64,000 bases of DNA from Rathayibacter agropyri (GTDB lineage Bacteria > Actinomycetota > Actinomycetes > Actinomycetales > Microbacteriaceae): NCBI RefSeq assembly GCF_013249015.1, contig NZ_JABRPL010000005.1, positions 99,075-163,074 of the forward strand, in the 5' to 3' direction. Shown here piece after piece: positions 15,445 through 25,900 of the stretch; the first letter of the stretch is position 1; every line of letters begins with the position of its first letter. The notes below the pieces were generated by a model. The model was given only the letters and a program-made list of their open reading frames with translations, was not told where the DNA came from and made no database searches. Position numbers and translations under genes: made by a program.

Positions 15445-17048
15445 GACGCCACCGGCGCCGGAAGCGGCAGCTGCACGGTGAACACCGCCCCGACGTGGCG
15501 CGAGATGTCGACCGTGCCCCCGAGTCGTTCCGCCACCTGCTGCACGAGCGCCAGGCCGATGCCCCGACCGAATGCGTCCGACTCCTTCGTTGAATAGCCG
15601 CGGGCGAACACGTCTGCCGCCTCCTCCACTCCGGGGCCACTGTCGGAGACCTGGACCACCAGCTCACCGTCGGCCAGCCCGAGATAGACCTCAACCCACG
15701 GCTCCCTTTCGGGGGCGGAGGAGGCGGCCGCGTCGAGAGCGTTGTCGATGAGGTTGCCGAGGACGGTCACCACGTCGCCCGGCTCGAGTCCCTGCGTGCC
15801 CGGCTCGAGGTGCGTCTCGAAATGCAACTGCACGCCGCGCTCCCTGGCCTGCGCGGCCTTGCCCAGCAGGAGCGCGGCGATCACCGGCTCCTGCACCGAG
15901 CCGAGCACGCGGTCGGCGAGCCGTTGGCTGAGGTTGAGCTCGCCTGCCGCGAAGGTGAGAGCCTCGTCTGGGCGGCCGAGCTCGATCAGTGACGCGATCG
16001 TGTGCAGGCGGTTCGAGAACTCGTGGGTTTGCGAGCGCAGGGCGTCCGACAGGGTACGCATCGACTCCAGCTCGCCGCTCACCCGTTGCAGCTCGGTGCG
16101 GTCGCGCAGCGTCGTCACCGTGCCCAGCGGGCGGGCGCCGGGGGAGGCGGCGGGCCGCTCGTTCACCACGAGGATCCGCTCGCGCGCCACGACCAGGCGA
16201 TCGGCGACCGGCCCGTCAGCCTGCAGCAGCTCACGCAGAGCGGGCGGAATGTCGAGTTCGGCGACGGGCACGGGCGTTTGCAGGCCCTCGAGCCCGAGCA
16301 GTTCGAGCGCGTGGTCATTGGCCAGCACCAGCCTGCCCCGCTCATCAACGAGCAGCAGGCCCTCGCGGACCGAGTGCAGAACCGACTCGTAGTACGCGAA
16401 CACTTGGCCCATCTGCTCCGGCCCGCGCCCACCCGTGACCCGGCGGAGGTACCGGGCGAGGAGCCACGAACCGAGCGCGCCGAGGGCCACGGCCGCCGCG
16501 GCACCCCAGGCCACGGCCCGCACGCGGGCGGCGAACGAGGCGTCGACCGCCGAGAGCGTGACTCCGGCCGACACCAGCGCGACGACCGAGCCGTCGGCGC
16601 TCTGGATCGGAGCGACCGCGCGCACCGAGGGGCCGAGAGTGCCCGTGTAGGTCTCGGTGAACGTCCGGCCGTTCAGCGCGGGCGCGATGGTGCCGCGGAA
16701 CGGCAGGCCGATCTGGTCACGGTCGCGGTGTGTGTAGCGGGTGCGGTCGGGGGCCATGATCGTGAGGAAGTCGACGCCAGTGTCGGCCATGACCTCCTCG
16801 GCGTAGGGCTGGAGGGATGCCGACGGGTCCGCTCCGGTCGCGGCCTCGAGCACGAACGGGTTGTCCGCGACGGTCCGCGTGACGACGAGGCTGCGCTGGG
16901 CCGCCTCCTCACTCGCCCGACCGCGAGCATCGATCGTGAGGGCAGCAACAGCCGTGGCGCCGAGCAGCAGGATGCAGAGCAGCTGCACGACGAACAGGCG
17001 GGCGGCGATGCTGCCGCGCGGGCCGCGAGCGGTCGGGGTCCTTCGCAT
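15441..17048 (-). CDS. Sensor histidine kinase, CitA/DcuS type
   Basis: 535 aa from ATG 17048, preceded by a GGAG ribosome site; a longer frame adds 30 residues without support. Order: membrane helix ~13-35, extracytoplasmic PDC/CACHE sensor with the signature TRYTHRDRDQIG and AIVPI-like VRAVAPIQSADGS, second helix (AVALGALGSWLLARYL), cytoplasmic PAS (~220-310), phospho-acceptor His in QTHEFSNRLHTI, and HATPase with N-box NLIDNALDAA and G-boxes SDSGPGV and GRGIGLALV. Senses extracellular di/tricarboxylates in related systems. Confidence 0.9.
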   Translation of the reverse strand: MRRTPTARGPRGSIAARLFVVQLLCILLLGATAVAALTIDARGRASEEAAQRSLVVTRTVADNPFVLEAATGADPSASLQPYAEEVMADTGVDFLTIMAPDRTRYTHRDRDQIGLPFRGTIAPALNGRTFTETYTGTLGPSVRAVAPIQSADGSVVALVSAGVTLSAVDASFAARVRAVAWGAAAAVALGALGSWLLARYLRRVTGGRGPEQMGQVFAYYESVLHSVREGLLLVDERGRLVLANDHALELLGLEGLQTPVPVAELDIPPALRELLQADGPVADRLVVARERILVVNERPAASPGARPLGTVTTLRDRTELQRVSGELESMRTLSDALRSQTHEFSNRLHTIASLIELGRPDEALTFAAGELNLSQRLADRVLGSVQEPVIAALLLGKAAQARERGVQLHFETHLEPGTQGLEPGDVVTVLGNLIDNALDAAASSAPEREPWVEVYLGLADGELVVQVSDSGPGVEEAADVFARGYSTKESDAFGRGIGLALVQQVAERLGGTVDISRHVGAVFTVQLPLPAPVAS

Positions 17049-17178
17049 CGGCACTCCCTCGGGGACGAGCGCTGGCGGGCGCCTGGCCGTGAACAGTATG
17101 TACGCAACGGCGTCGAGCGACGGCGGCGGGGTCACCATCGTTCTACCCCCTCACCTCGACGAAGAGAAGGACACGCTT

Positions 17179-18594
17179 ATGCCCACGACACCCGGTAGAC
17201 CGGCCGACCGGATGATCCCCGCGGTTACGCCTCCCAAGACCCGCAGGCGGATTGACCGCAACCACTGGCTCTACATCGCCGTGATTATCGCCGTGGTCGC
17301 AGGAGTGATCGTCGGCCTCATCGCCCCCGGGTTCGCGGCGACTCTGGAGCCGGTCGGCAAGGCCTTCGTCGGACTGATCAAGATGATGATCGCGCCGATC
17401 ATCTTCTGCACCATCGTGATCGGCATCGGCTCGATCGCGAAGGCGGCCACGGTCGGTAAGGTCGGCGGCCTGGCCCTCGGCTACTTCATCGTGATGTCGA
17501 CCTTTGCCCTGGCGATCGGCCTCGTCGTCGGCAACATCCTGCACCCGGGCGAGGGGCTGGACATCTCCAGCGCCACCTACGACACGACCGATCTCAAGGC
17601 CGAGAGCACCTCCGACTTCATCCTCGGCATCATCCCCGTCTCGCTGTTCTCGTCATTGGTGGACGGCAGCATCCTGCAGACGCTCTTCGTCGCCCTGCTG
17701 GTCGGCTTCGCTCTGCAAAAGATGGGGGCCAAGGGCCAGCCGATCCTCGGCGCGATCAAGCAGCTTCAGGTGCTGATCTTCCGCATCCTCTCGATGGTGC
17801 TCTGGGTCGCTCCGATCGGTGCGTTCGGCGCGATCGCGGCGGTCGTCGGCAAGACCGGTTGGGGCGCGGTCGTCGCACTCGCCACTCTGATGGTCGGTTT
17901 CTACCTGACCTGCGCGATCTTCGTGGTGGTGATCCTGGGCCTGCTGCTGCGTCTGGTGACCGGCGTGAGCATCTTCTCGCTGATGAAGTACCTGGCGCGC
18001 GAATACCTGCTGATCATTGGCACGTCGTCTTCGGAGGCGGCGCTGCCCCGCCTGATCGCGAAGATGGAGCACCTGGGTGTGTCCCAGCCCGTCGTCGGCA
18101 TTACGGTGCCGACCGGCTACTCCTTCAACCTCGACGGCACCGCGATCTACCTCACGATGGCCTCGCTGTTCATCGCCTCCGCGACCGGTGCGCCCATGTC
18201 GGTCCCGGAGCAGATTGGCCTGCTGGTGTTCATGATGATCGCCTCGAAGGGGGCGGCGGGCGTCACCGGTGCGGGCCTAGCCACCCTGGCCGGCGGTTTG
18301 CAGTCGTTCCGCCCCGATCTGGTCAACGGCGTCGGCGTGATCGTCGGCATCGACCGGTTCATGTCCGAGGCGCGCGCCGTCACGAACTTCACCGGCAACG
18401 CGGTCGCGACGCTGCTGGTCGGCACATGGACGAAGCAGGTTGACGTCGTGCAGCTGCGGGAGGTGCTCGCTGGGCGTCTGCCGTTCGATGAGAGCACCCT
18501 CGGCGCGGACGAACACGAGGCGCCGACCGCGGGGACCGCGATCACCGAGCCGGTCACCCCGGACGAGCGTGTGGACCTCCCCAGCCGCCGGTAA
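17179..18594 (+). CDS. dctA: Dicarboxylate/amino acid:cation symporter (DctA/GltP family)
   Basis: 471 aa from ATG 17179 behind GAAGAGAAGGA. Membrane protein with the family's hallmark hairpin and transport motifs: serine-rich HP1 (TSSSEAALPRLIAKMEHLG), TM7 motif GYSFNLDGTAIYLTMA and HP2 ASKGAAGVTGAG. Length and motifs fit DAACS carriers that take up C4-dicarboxylates or glutamate/aspartate with H+ or Na+. Position opposite a CitAB/DcuSR-type two-component system makes C4-dicarboxylates the likelier substrate. The ~20-residue C-terminal tail is acidic and poorly conserved. Confidence 0.9.
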   Translation: MPTTPGRPADRMIPAVTPPKTRRRIDRNHWLYIAVIIAVVAGVIVGLIAPGFAATLEPVGKAFVGLIKMMIAPIIFCTIVIGIGSIAKAATVGKVGGLALGYFIVMSTFALAIGLVVGNILHPGEGLDISSATYDTTDLKAESTSDFILGIIPVSLFSSLVDGSILQTLFVALLVGFALQKMGAKGQPILGAIKQLQVLIFRILSMVLWVAPIGAFGAIAAVVGKTGWGAVVALATLMVGFYLTCAIFVVVILGLLLRLVTGVSIFSLMKYLAREYLLIIGTSSSEAALPRLIAKMEHLGVSQPVVGITVPTGYSFNLDGTAIYLTMASLFIASATGAPMSVPEQIGLLVFMMIASKGAAGVTGAGLATLAGGLQSFRPDLVNGVGVIVGIDRFMSEARAVTNFTGNAVATLLVGTWTKQVDVVQLREVLAGRLPFDESTLGADEHEAPTAGTAITEPVTPDERVDLPSRR

Positions 18595-18621
18595 AGCGCG
18601 CTAGCTGGGGATTCCATCGAG

Positions 18622-18670
18622 TCGTCGCGAATGGCTGCATTGCCAGAAGAAGGGCAGCCATTCGCGACGA
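18622..18670. terminator. Perfect 17-bp-stem hairpin between convergent genes
   Basis: TCGTCGCGAATGGCTGC (18622-18638) and its exact inverse (18654-18670) flank a 15-nt loop. It lies between the symporter gene and the convergent yczE-like gene, so a two-way terminator is the simplest reading. There is no T-tract on either side. Confidence 0.6.
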
Positions 18671-18710
18671 GTCGGACCTCGTTTATGAGACAGGGCTCGG
18701 GGCTCAGGGC

Positions 18711-19349
18711 TCAGGAGCGACGGACTCCGAGCAGGGGGAGCGTGATCGAGCAGAGGGGGCCGATCAGCACTGCGAAGAGGAGGGTGCCGAGGCCCACGTC
18801 GCCGCCGAGCAGCCAGCCCAGGATGAGCACGGTCAGCTCGACGCCGGATCGGCCGACCCAGATCGGGAGGCCGGTGCGAGTGTGCAGGCCCAGCATCAGC
18901 CCGTCGCGCGGGCCAGGACCGAGGTGCGCGCCGATGTAAATGCCGCTCGCCACCGCGAGCAGCAGCAGCCCGCCGGCGAACAGGAGGCCGCGCGCCCACC
19001 ACTCCTCAGGTGTCGCGAGCACGTGCAGGCCGACGTCGATCATCGTCCCCACGACCAGCACGTTCAGCACCGTGCCGAGCCCGGGACGCTGCCGGAGCGG
19101 GATCCACAGCAGCAGCACGAGCAGGCCGATCGCGTTGGTGAGCAGGCCGATCCCGAGTCCGGTCTGGTGAGCGAGCCCCTGCGCGAAGACCGTCCAGGGG
19201 TCCACTCCGATGGCCGCTCGGATCATCATCGCGTCCGCGAATCCATAGAGGACCAGTCCGATCAGTAGCCTCGGCACGGGTCGGAGGCGCCACTGGCTCG
19301 CCGGAGGGGCGGCAGCAGCACCAGGAGCGGTGATCGTCATGAGAGACAT
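18711..19349 (-). CDS. yczE: YczE/YyaS-like integral membrane protein
   Basis: 212 aa with about five or six hydrophobic helices and the YczE signatures VLYGFADAMMIRAAIGVDPW near the start and GPGPRDGLMLGLHTRTGLP in the second half. Function unknown; in many actinobacteria and bacilli the gene is divergent from a MocR-type regulator (YczR), exactly as here, 53 nt away, and is taken to be its target. Confidence 0.85.
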   Translation of the reverse strand: MSLMTITAPGAAAAPPASQWRLRPVPRLLIGLVLYGFADAMMIRAAIGVDPWTVFAQGLAHQTGLGIGLLTNAIGLLVLLLWIPLRQRPGLGTVLNVLVVGTMIDVGLHVLATPEEWWARGLLFAGGLLLLAVASGIYIGAHLGPGPRDGLMLGLHTRTGLPIWVGRSGVELTVLILGWLLGGDVGLGTLLFAVLIGPLCSITLPLLGVRRS

Positions 19350-19402
19350 CCCACCGTGCCAGTGGCCTTCTTCGCGCGGTCCAATCCAGCTACCTTGGAC
19401 GC

Positions 19403-20839
19403 ATGGCTGATGTCCACTTCGGCGCTCGCGCCCTGCACACCCTCCTCGGCGACTGGCGTGAGCAGCGCGGCACCCGCCCCGCCTACCTCGCGTTAGCCGA
19501 CCGGATCCGACTCCTGGGCATCGACGGCCGCATCCCCGCGGGTAGCCGCCTTCCCGCCGAGCGCGAGCTCTCGGCCCGCCTCGGGCTCAGCCGCACGACC
19601 GTCGCCGCCGCGTACCGCGAGCTGCGCGACAGCGGCTACCTCGTGAGCGTCCGCGGCTCCGGGAGCGTGACCCGTCTCCCCGGAGCGGCCGTGCACGCCG
19701 TGCCCACGCTCGCGCCGGACTTCCTCGACTTCACCAGGGCGGCGCTGCCCGCCGTGCCCGAGCTGGCTGAGGCGTACGCCCGTGCGGCCCACCTTGCTCC
19801 CGAGCACTTCGACTCGGGCTCCTACGACACGGTCGGCCTGCCCGAACTGCGGCGAGCGATCGCCGAGCGCTACACGGGTCGGGGACTGCGCACCGAACCG
19901 GGGCAGATCATGGTGACGATCGGCGCCCAGCACGCGATCGCCCTCGTCGCGCGGACCCTCCTCGCGCGCGGCGACCGTGCGCTGATCGAGGCGCCGACCT
20001 ACCCGCACGCCTATGAGGCGCTGCGCCTAGCAGGCGCCCGGCTCGTGCCGGTCAACGTCGACGGCGCCGACGGCTGGGACGACGAGGGCCTGATCGCCGC
20101 GCTGCGGGGGACCAGCCCGAGCCTCGCCTACCTGATGCCCGACTTCCACAATCCGACCGGCCGCTCGATGGCGCCGGAGTTGCGCGAGCGTGCGATCGCG
20201 ACGGCGGCCCGGCAGGGCACGCTGATCATCGCCGACGAGACGACGGCCGAGCTCGACATCGACCGGCGGATGACTCCGCTGCCTTTCGCCGCGTATGGGC
20301 CGGAAGGGACGGTGCTCTCGATCGGCTCGGTCGGTAAGACGCTGTGGGGAGGCATCCGGATCGGCTGGATCCGCGCCGAGCGGGCGGTGATCCGCAAGCT
20401 CGCGCTGGCCCGCTCGGCGACCGATCTCGGCACCCCGATCCTGGAGCAGCTGCTCGTCGCCGACATGCTCCGGCGGATGGACGAGGTGCTCGAGCTGCGC
20501 CGTCTCCAGTTGCGGGCTGGCCGTGACCACCTCGAGGCGGCGCTGGCGCGTGCGATCCCGGAGTGGAGTGTGCCGCGGGTCTCGGGCGGCTTGTCGACGT
20601 GGGTCGGGCTAGGGCGGCCGGCGAGCTCGCAAGTGGCCCTCGCCGCGCGGACAGCGGGTTTGCTGATCACCGCGGGTCCCCGTTTCGGGATCGATGGCGC
20701 CTTCGAGCGCTTCCTCCGCATCCCGATCGGCTACACGCCGGAGGCGACCAACCGGGCTGTGGAGGCGCTGGCATCGGCCTGGGCGCAGGTCGCTCGGCAC
20801 CCGGCGGCCGACCCTGGGTACCTTGCCGACGTGGTCTGA
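19403..20839 (+). CDS. yczR: MocR/GntR-type regulator with aminotransferase domain (YczR-like)
   Basis: 478 aa. N-terminal GntR winged HTH (residues ~15-90; GRIPAGSRLPAERELSARLG, SRTTVAAAYRELRDSGYL) fused to a fold-type I aminotransferase domain with PLP Lys in SVGKTLWGG and the conserved DFHNPTG. Such MocR proteins bind PLP and act as regulators rather than enzymes. TACCTT (19391-19396) placed 6 nt before the ATG suggests a leaderless transcript. Regulates the divergent yczE-like gene in related genomes. Confidence 0.9.
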   Translation: MADVHFGARALHTLLGDWREQRGTRPAYLALADRIRLLGIDGRIPAGSRLPAERELSARLGLSRTTVAAAYRELRDSGYLVSVRGSGSVTRLPGAAVHAVPTLAPDFLDFTRAALPAVPELAEAYARAAHLAPEHFDSGSYDTVGLPELRRAIAERYTGRGLRTEPGQIMVTIGAQHAIALVARTLLARGDRALIEAPTYPHAYEALRLAGARLVPVNVDGADGWDDEGLIAALRGTSPSLAYLMPDFHNPTGRSMAPELRERAIATAARQGTLIIADETTAELDIDRRMTPLPFAAYGPEGTVLSIGSVGKTLWGGIRIGWIRAERAVIRKLALARSATDLGTPILEQLLVADMLRRMDEVLELRRLQLRAGRDHLEAALARAIPEWSVPRVSGGLSTWVGLGRPASSQVALAARTAGLLITAGPRFGIDGAFERFLRIPIGYTPEATNRAVEALASAWAQVARHPAADPGYLADVV

Positions 20840-20864
20840 TTCTCGCGGGTCGTCGGGGCCGGGC

Positions 20865-21470
20865 TCACTTGGCGCAGAATGTCTGCCAGGCGGTCTCGAC
20901 TGCGGATCGATGCAGAGCGTCGAGGCCCGCCTCATCGCGCTCGCGCTCGGCGGCGACGGTGCTCGGGCAATCGGGGCTCGCGGCGACGCTCTCGGCGTGT
21001 TGGAGGGCGGCCACGAGGGAGCCGCCAATGTCATCGAGTTCGGATCGGACGGCACCGAGGTCAGGGGCCGACGTGGGTGCGGCGTCGGGATGCTGCTTCC
21101 ACTCGTCGAGCAGGCCGCGCTGCACCGTCTTACTCGCCTCGATCTGCGCGCGGAAGACGCGGTGGACGAGCGCAGTGTCGGCGCCCTGCTCCTCGGCACG
21201 GCGAACGGCGTCGTCGATCACGACTTCCTCGCGGTGCGGATCGTCAACGGGCGTGCCGCTGAGCCACTTCGAGCGGGCCACCGGATCGGCCAGGGCGATC
21301 CGTCGAACGATCAGCGCCCCCGTGTCGCTGAGCCCGCCCCCGTCGTCGGGCGCTCCCGTGGCGTTGGCGGACTGGGAGAGAGCGAAGCCTGCGCCCACCG
21401 AGGCTGCGATCAGGAGGGCGGCGACGGCGATGATGAGCCGGCGGTGGCGGGGGATGGCAGTATCGCTCAC
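20865..21470 (-). CDS. Exported chorismate mutase, AroQ-gamma type
   Basis: 201 aa from GTG 21470, behind GAGGAG at 9 nt. Residues ~8-35 are a signal peptide or anchor (RRLIIAVAALLIAASVGAGFALSQ). The rest is all-helical with the secreted chorismate mutase signature: RRIALADPVARSKW, PVDDPHREEVVIDDA, then RVFRAQIEASKTVQRGLLDEW, where the Arg, Lys and Glu/Gln active-site residues of the *AroQ class are expected. A C-terminal Cys pair could form a disulfide. Converts chorismate to prephenate outside the cytoplasm; exported forms are linked to host interaction in some pathogens. Lone gene, convergent with yczR. Confidence 0.85.
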   Translation of the reverse strand: MSDTAIPRHRRLIIAVAALLIAASVGAGFALSQSANATGAPDDGGGLSDTGALIVRRIALADPVARSKWLSGTPVDDPHREEVVIDDAVRRAEEQGADTALVHRVFRAQIEASKTVQRGLLDEWKQHPDAAPTSAPDLGAVRSELDDIGGSLVAALQHAESVAASPDCPSTVAAERERDEAGLDALHRSAVETAWQTFCAK

Positions 21471-21681
21471 GGCGATCACTCCTCTCGAATGGCGACAAAC
21501 CATCATTGCCAGACGGCCGCCCCGCGTCGAGTGCGCGCCATCGCCGCACCGCGACTCGCGCCCCCGCAGCTCTGGCCGCCTCGCTCACGAGGTGTGCCCC
21601 CCGCGCCAAGGCGTGAGAGGGTTTTCTCCCGCGGCGCCGCGATCGGGCGGCGCGTACCGCCCCCTCCGGAAGGCCGCCGCC

Positions 21682-22896
21682 ATGACTCCCGACTCCCGCT
21701 TCGACTCCCGCCTGACCGACGCCGACGTCACCGTCCTCGCGCTCGACGGCAGCCCGCGTGCCGACGTCGAGGTGACAATAGCCCAGCGCCGCCACGCCTT
21801 CGCCTTCGGCTGCACGCCGCCCAGCATCGACCCCGCTCGGGCCGAGGAGCGCACGCTCTGGCTCGACCTCTTCGACACGGCGACCGTCCCCGTCTACTGG
21901 GGCCGCTTCGAGCCCGAGCGTGGGCACACCGAGAAGGAAGCGGTGCTCGCCGAGGCGCGCGCCCTCGCCGCCGAGGGCGTCCGACTCAAGGGCCACCCGC
22001 TGGTCTGGCACTTCGTGAAACCCGAGTGGCTCGACGCGTTGCCTCTGGAGGAGGCGGAGCGGCTTCTCCGCGCCCGCATCCGCCGCGAGGTCGGTGATTT
22101 CGCCGGGTTGATCGACACCTGGGACGCGATCAACGAGGTCGTGATCATGCCGCGCTTCGCGAACGAGCCGGACGGCGTGACCAACGCTGTGACGCGCCTC
22201 GCCCAGGAGAAGGGGCGCGTGGGGATGATCGAGCTCGCCCTGTCGGAGGCGCGCAGCCTCGGCACCGCGCCGCTGCTCGTGCTCAACGACTTCGATCTCG
22301 GGCCTGAGTACGAGCGGCTGATCGAGGACGTGCTGGAGGCCGGCATCCGCCCGGACGCCATTGGCCTGCAGTCCCACATGCACCAGGGGTTCCGCGGGGA
22401 AGAGCAGATCGCCGCGATCTGCGACCGGTTCGCGCGCTTCGGCCTGCCGCTGCACTGGACCGAGACAACTCTCGTCTCGGGCGAGCTGATGCCGCCCGAC
22501 ATCGAGGACCTCAACGACCACGTTGTCGAGGACTGGCCGAGCACCGCCGAGGGTGAGGCGCGGCAGGCGGACGAGATGGTGCGGCACTACGAGACGCTGG
22601 TCGCTCATCCGGCCGTCGAAGCGATCACCTACTGGGGGTTTGACGACGCGGGAGCCTGGCTCGGCGCGCCAGGCGGGTTCCTCCGTCGCGACGGTAGCCA
22701 GAAGCCCGCCTATGCGGCCCTGCGTTCGCGGATCCGTGGTGACTGGTGGCTCGAGCCGACCGCGCTGCGCACCGACGAGCAGGGGCGGATCGCAGTCCGG
22801 GCCTTCGCCGGCGACTTCACGCTGACGACCGGCGGAGCGAGCGCCGACGTGACGCTCCCGGCGGGACCGTCGACCGCAACTGTGCGCCTGGCCTGA
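21682..22896 (+). CDS. GH10-family glycoside hydrolase (endo-1,4-beta-xylanase-like), no signal peptide
   Basis: 404 aa from ATG 21682 behind GGAAGG. A short N-terminal beta segment leads into a (beta/alpha)8 barrel of GH10: KGHPLVWH, acid/base Glu152 in WDAINEVV, VLNDFDL, IGLQSHMH, nucleophile Glu261 in LHWTETTL, and AITYWGFDDAGAWL. The last ~70 residues form a small beta domain. There is no signal peptide, unlike classical secreted xylanases, so it may hydrolyse imported xylo-oligosaccharides in the cytoplasm, or act on another beta-glycan. No sugar transporter lies nearby. Confidence 0.8.
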   Translation: MTPDSRFDSRLTDADVTVLALDGSPRADVEVTIAQRRHAFAFGCTPPSIDPARAEERTLWLDLFDTATVPVYWGRFEPERGHTEKEAVLAEARALAAEGVRLKGHPLVWHFVKPEWLDALPLEEAERLLRARIRREVGDFAGLIDTWDAINEVVIMPRFANEPDGVTNAVTRLAQEKGRVGMIELALSEARSLGTAPLLVLNDFDLGPEYERLIEDVLEAGIRPDAIGLQSHMHQGFRGEEQIAAICDRFARFGLPLHWTETTLVSGELMPPDIEDLNDHVVEDWPSTAEGEARQADEMVRHYETLVAHPAVEAITYWGFDDAGAWLGAPGGFLRRDGSQKPAYAALRSRIRGDWWLEPTALRTDEQGRIAVRAFAGDFTLTTGGASADVTLPAGPSTATVRLA

Positions 22897-22945
22897 GACG
22901 CGGTGCCCCGTCCAACACTCAGTCGGCTGATGGAAGACTCCTAGG

Positions 22946-25900
22946 GTGCATCTCCTCGCGGTCCTCAGCATGAAGAACCGGGCCCTCATCGCGCTCGTCA
23001 CCGTCGTCATCGCCGTGTTCGGAGGCGTCGCCCTGACCGGGCTCAAGCAGGAGCTCGCTCCGTCGATCTCCTTTCCGCAGCTCGCCGTCGTCACCTCGTA
23101 TCCGGGAGCCGCTCCGGAGGTGGTCAACGACGACGTCTCGACGCCGATCGAGACCGCGATTCAGGGCGTGCCGGGACTCGAGACCACGAGCGCGACCTCG
23201 TCAACGAACTCGTCGCTGATCTCGGCCTCGTTCACCTACGGCACTGACCTGGCGACCGCCGAGCAAAAGATCCTGCAGGCGATCAACCGAATCAGGACTG
23301 CGCTCCCGGACGGTGTGGATCCGCAGGTGGTTACCGGCTCCTTCGATGACCTGCCGGTGCTCCAGCTTGCCGTCTCGAGTGACGGGGACGCGGATGCGCT
23401 CGCCGAGCGGCTGCGCACGAGCGTCATCCCCGATCTCGAGAAGGTCGACGGAGTGCGCGAGGTGGCCCTCGTCGGCGAGAGCGCCCAGCGCGTGACGATC
23501 ACCCCCGATGACGCGGCTCTCGCGGCGGCCGGAGTGTCGGTGAGCGACATCCGCACCGCTCTGCAACAGAACGGCGTGCTCGTCGCCGGCGGGCAGATCA
23601 CGCAGGACGGCTCGACCTTCTCGGTGCAATCGGGTGTGAAGCTCGACTCGACCGACGCGATCGCGGCGCTGCCGCTGCTGCGCTCGGGCGGAGGATCGGC
23701 GTCGGCCGGTGCCGCCGCCGTCGTCCCCACCCTGACCACGCTCGGCTCGGTCGCGAGCGTCGCCGTCACGGACGCCCCGGTCACCTCGATCTCGCGCGTG
23801 AACGGCCAGCTGGCGCTCACCCTCTCGATCACCAAGCTTCCCGCCGCCAATACGGTTGACGTCTCCACCGGCGTGAGGGCGCTGCTGCCCGACCTCGAGG
23901 CCTCGATCGGCGACAACGCGACCTTCACCTCGGTCTTCGACCAGGCGCCCTACATTCAGGAGTCGATCGCCTCCCTCGCGCAAGAGGGCGCCCTGGGCCT
24001 CGTCTTCGCCGTGCTGGTGATCCTCCTGTTCCTGCTGTCGGTGCGCTCGACGCTGGTCACCGCGATCTCGATCCCCACCTCGGTGCTCATCACGTTCATT
24101 GGCTTGCAGACTGCTGGCTACACGCTCAACATCCTCACCCTCGGCGCGCTGACCATTGCGATCGGCCGCGTCGTGGACGACTCCATCGTCGTGATCGAGA
24201 ACATCAAGCGGCACCTCGACGCGGGAGAGGAGCGGGCCGCCACCATCGTGACCGCCGTGCGCGAGGTCGCCGGAGCGATCACCGCCTCCACGATCACGAC
24301 GGTCGCGGTGTTCCTGCCGATCTCATTCGTCGGCGGCACCACGGGCGAGCTGTTCCGGCCGTTCGCGCTGACCGTGTCGATCGCGCTCCTCGCCTCGCTG
24401 GTTGTGGCGCTGACGATCGTGCCTGTGCTCGCCTACTGGTTCCTGCGCCCCTCGAAGCGGCCGGCGGTTCGCCAGGCTGCGCAGGCGGCGCTCGCCGAGG
24501 AGCGTTCGGCCGCGGGCGAGAGTGTCGCCCCGGTCGCCGAGGCCCCGCACCACGGCGCCCACGCCGGACCGCGCCGGGCCCGCGGGCTCCAGTCCGTGTA
24601 CGGACCGATCATCCACTGGACGCTGAAGCACTCGGTCGTGACCGTCCTGCTCGCGCTTCTCGTGCTCGTTGGGACCGGCGCGCTCTACCCGCTGATGAAG
24701 ACCAACTTTCTCGGCTCCAGCGGCCAGAACACCTTCACCGTGACCCAGACCGTCCCGGTCGGCCAGAGCCTCGATGCGCAGGACGCGACCGCCCAGCAGG
24801 CCAGTTCAGCGATTCTCGATGTGAGCGGAGTCGAGACGGTGCAGCTCACCATCGGCTCCGCCGGCGGGTTGCAGAGCGCGTTCGGTGGCGGCGGGGGAGG
24901 CGCGACCTCGATCCGCTACTCCGTCACCACCGACGAGTCGGCGGACCAGGAGGCGGTTCAGGCCGACGTGCGCGAGGCCCTTGAGGGCGTCGCCTCGGCC
25001 GACGACATCAGTGTCGCCGCCTCCTCCGGCTTCGGCGCCTCCTCCAACATCGAGGTCGACCTCACCACGGCGTCACAGAGTGACTTGCAGAGCGGGAACG
25101 ACCAGCTCCTCGCCGCGCTGCGCGGGACCGACGGGATCAGCCAGGCCGAAAGCAACCTCTCCTCCTCCCTGCCCTACATCGCGGTGCGCGTCGACCGCGA
25201 CGCGGCCGCCCGCGCCGGGCTCAGCGAGGTCGCCCTCGGCACCCTGGTAAGCCAGGCTCTCCAGCCGACCGAGGTCGGCAGCGTCGTGATCGACGATCGG
25301 ACGCTCTCGATTTACCTCGCCGACGCGCAGCCGCCCGCGACCGTCGACGAGCTTCGGGGCCTTGAGGTGCCGACCCTGGCCGGAACCGTGGCGCTCTCGA
25401 GTCTTGCCACCGTCGAGCAGACCGACGGGCCCGCGAGCATCACCACCGAGCGCGGCCAGCGTACGGCCACGATCACCGTCACTCCGGAGGGCGATGACCT
25501 GGCCTCGGCGAACGCAGCGGTGCAGAACGCGATCGACGCGACGTCGCTGCCGGCCGGCGTCGACGCCTCCCTCGGTGGAGTCACGGCGGACCAGGCCGAC
25601 GCGTTCTCGCAGCTCGGCATCGCCCTGCTGGTGGCGATCCTGATTGTCTACGTCGTGATGGTCGCGACCTTCCGCTCGCTGCTGCAGCCGCTGCTCCTGC
25701 TCGTCTCGGTGCCGTTCGCGGCGACCGGGGCCATCCTTCTGCAGGTTGTTACCGGTGTGCCGCTGGGCGTGCCCTCGCTGATCGGCGTGCTGATGCTGAT
25801 CGGCATTGTGGTGACGAATGCGATCGTGCTTGTCGACCTGGTGAACCAGTACCGCGACCGGGGGATGCCGGTGCGGGAGGCGTTGCTGCATGGCACCGAA

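Noticed and set aside
21244-23127. A 627-codon minus-strand frame opposite the xylanase gene
   Set aside because: Exact antisense of the GH10 gene, product without domain character; the plus-strand frame has intact GH10 catalytic motifs.
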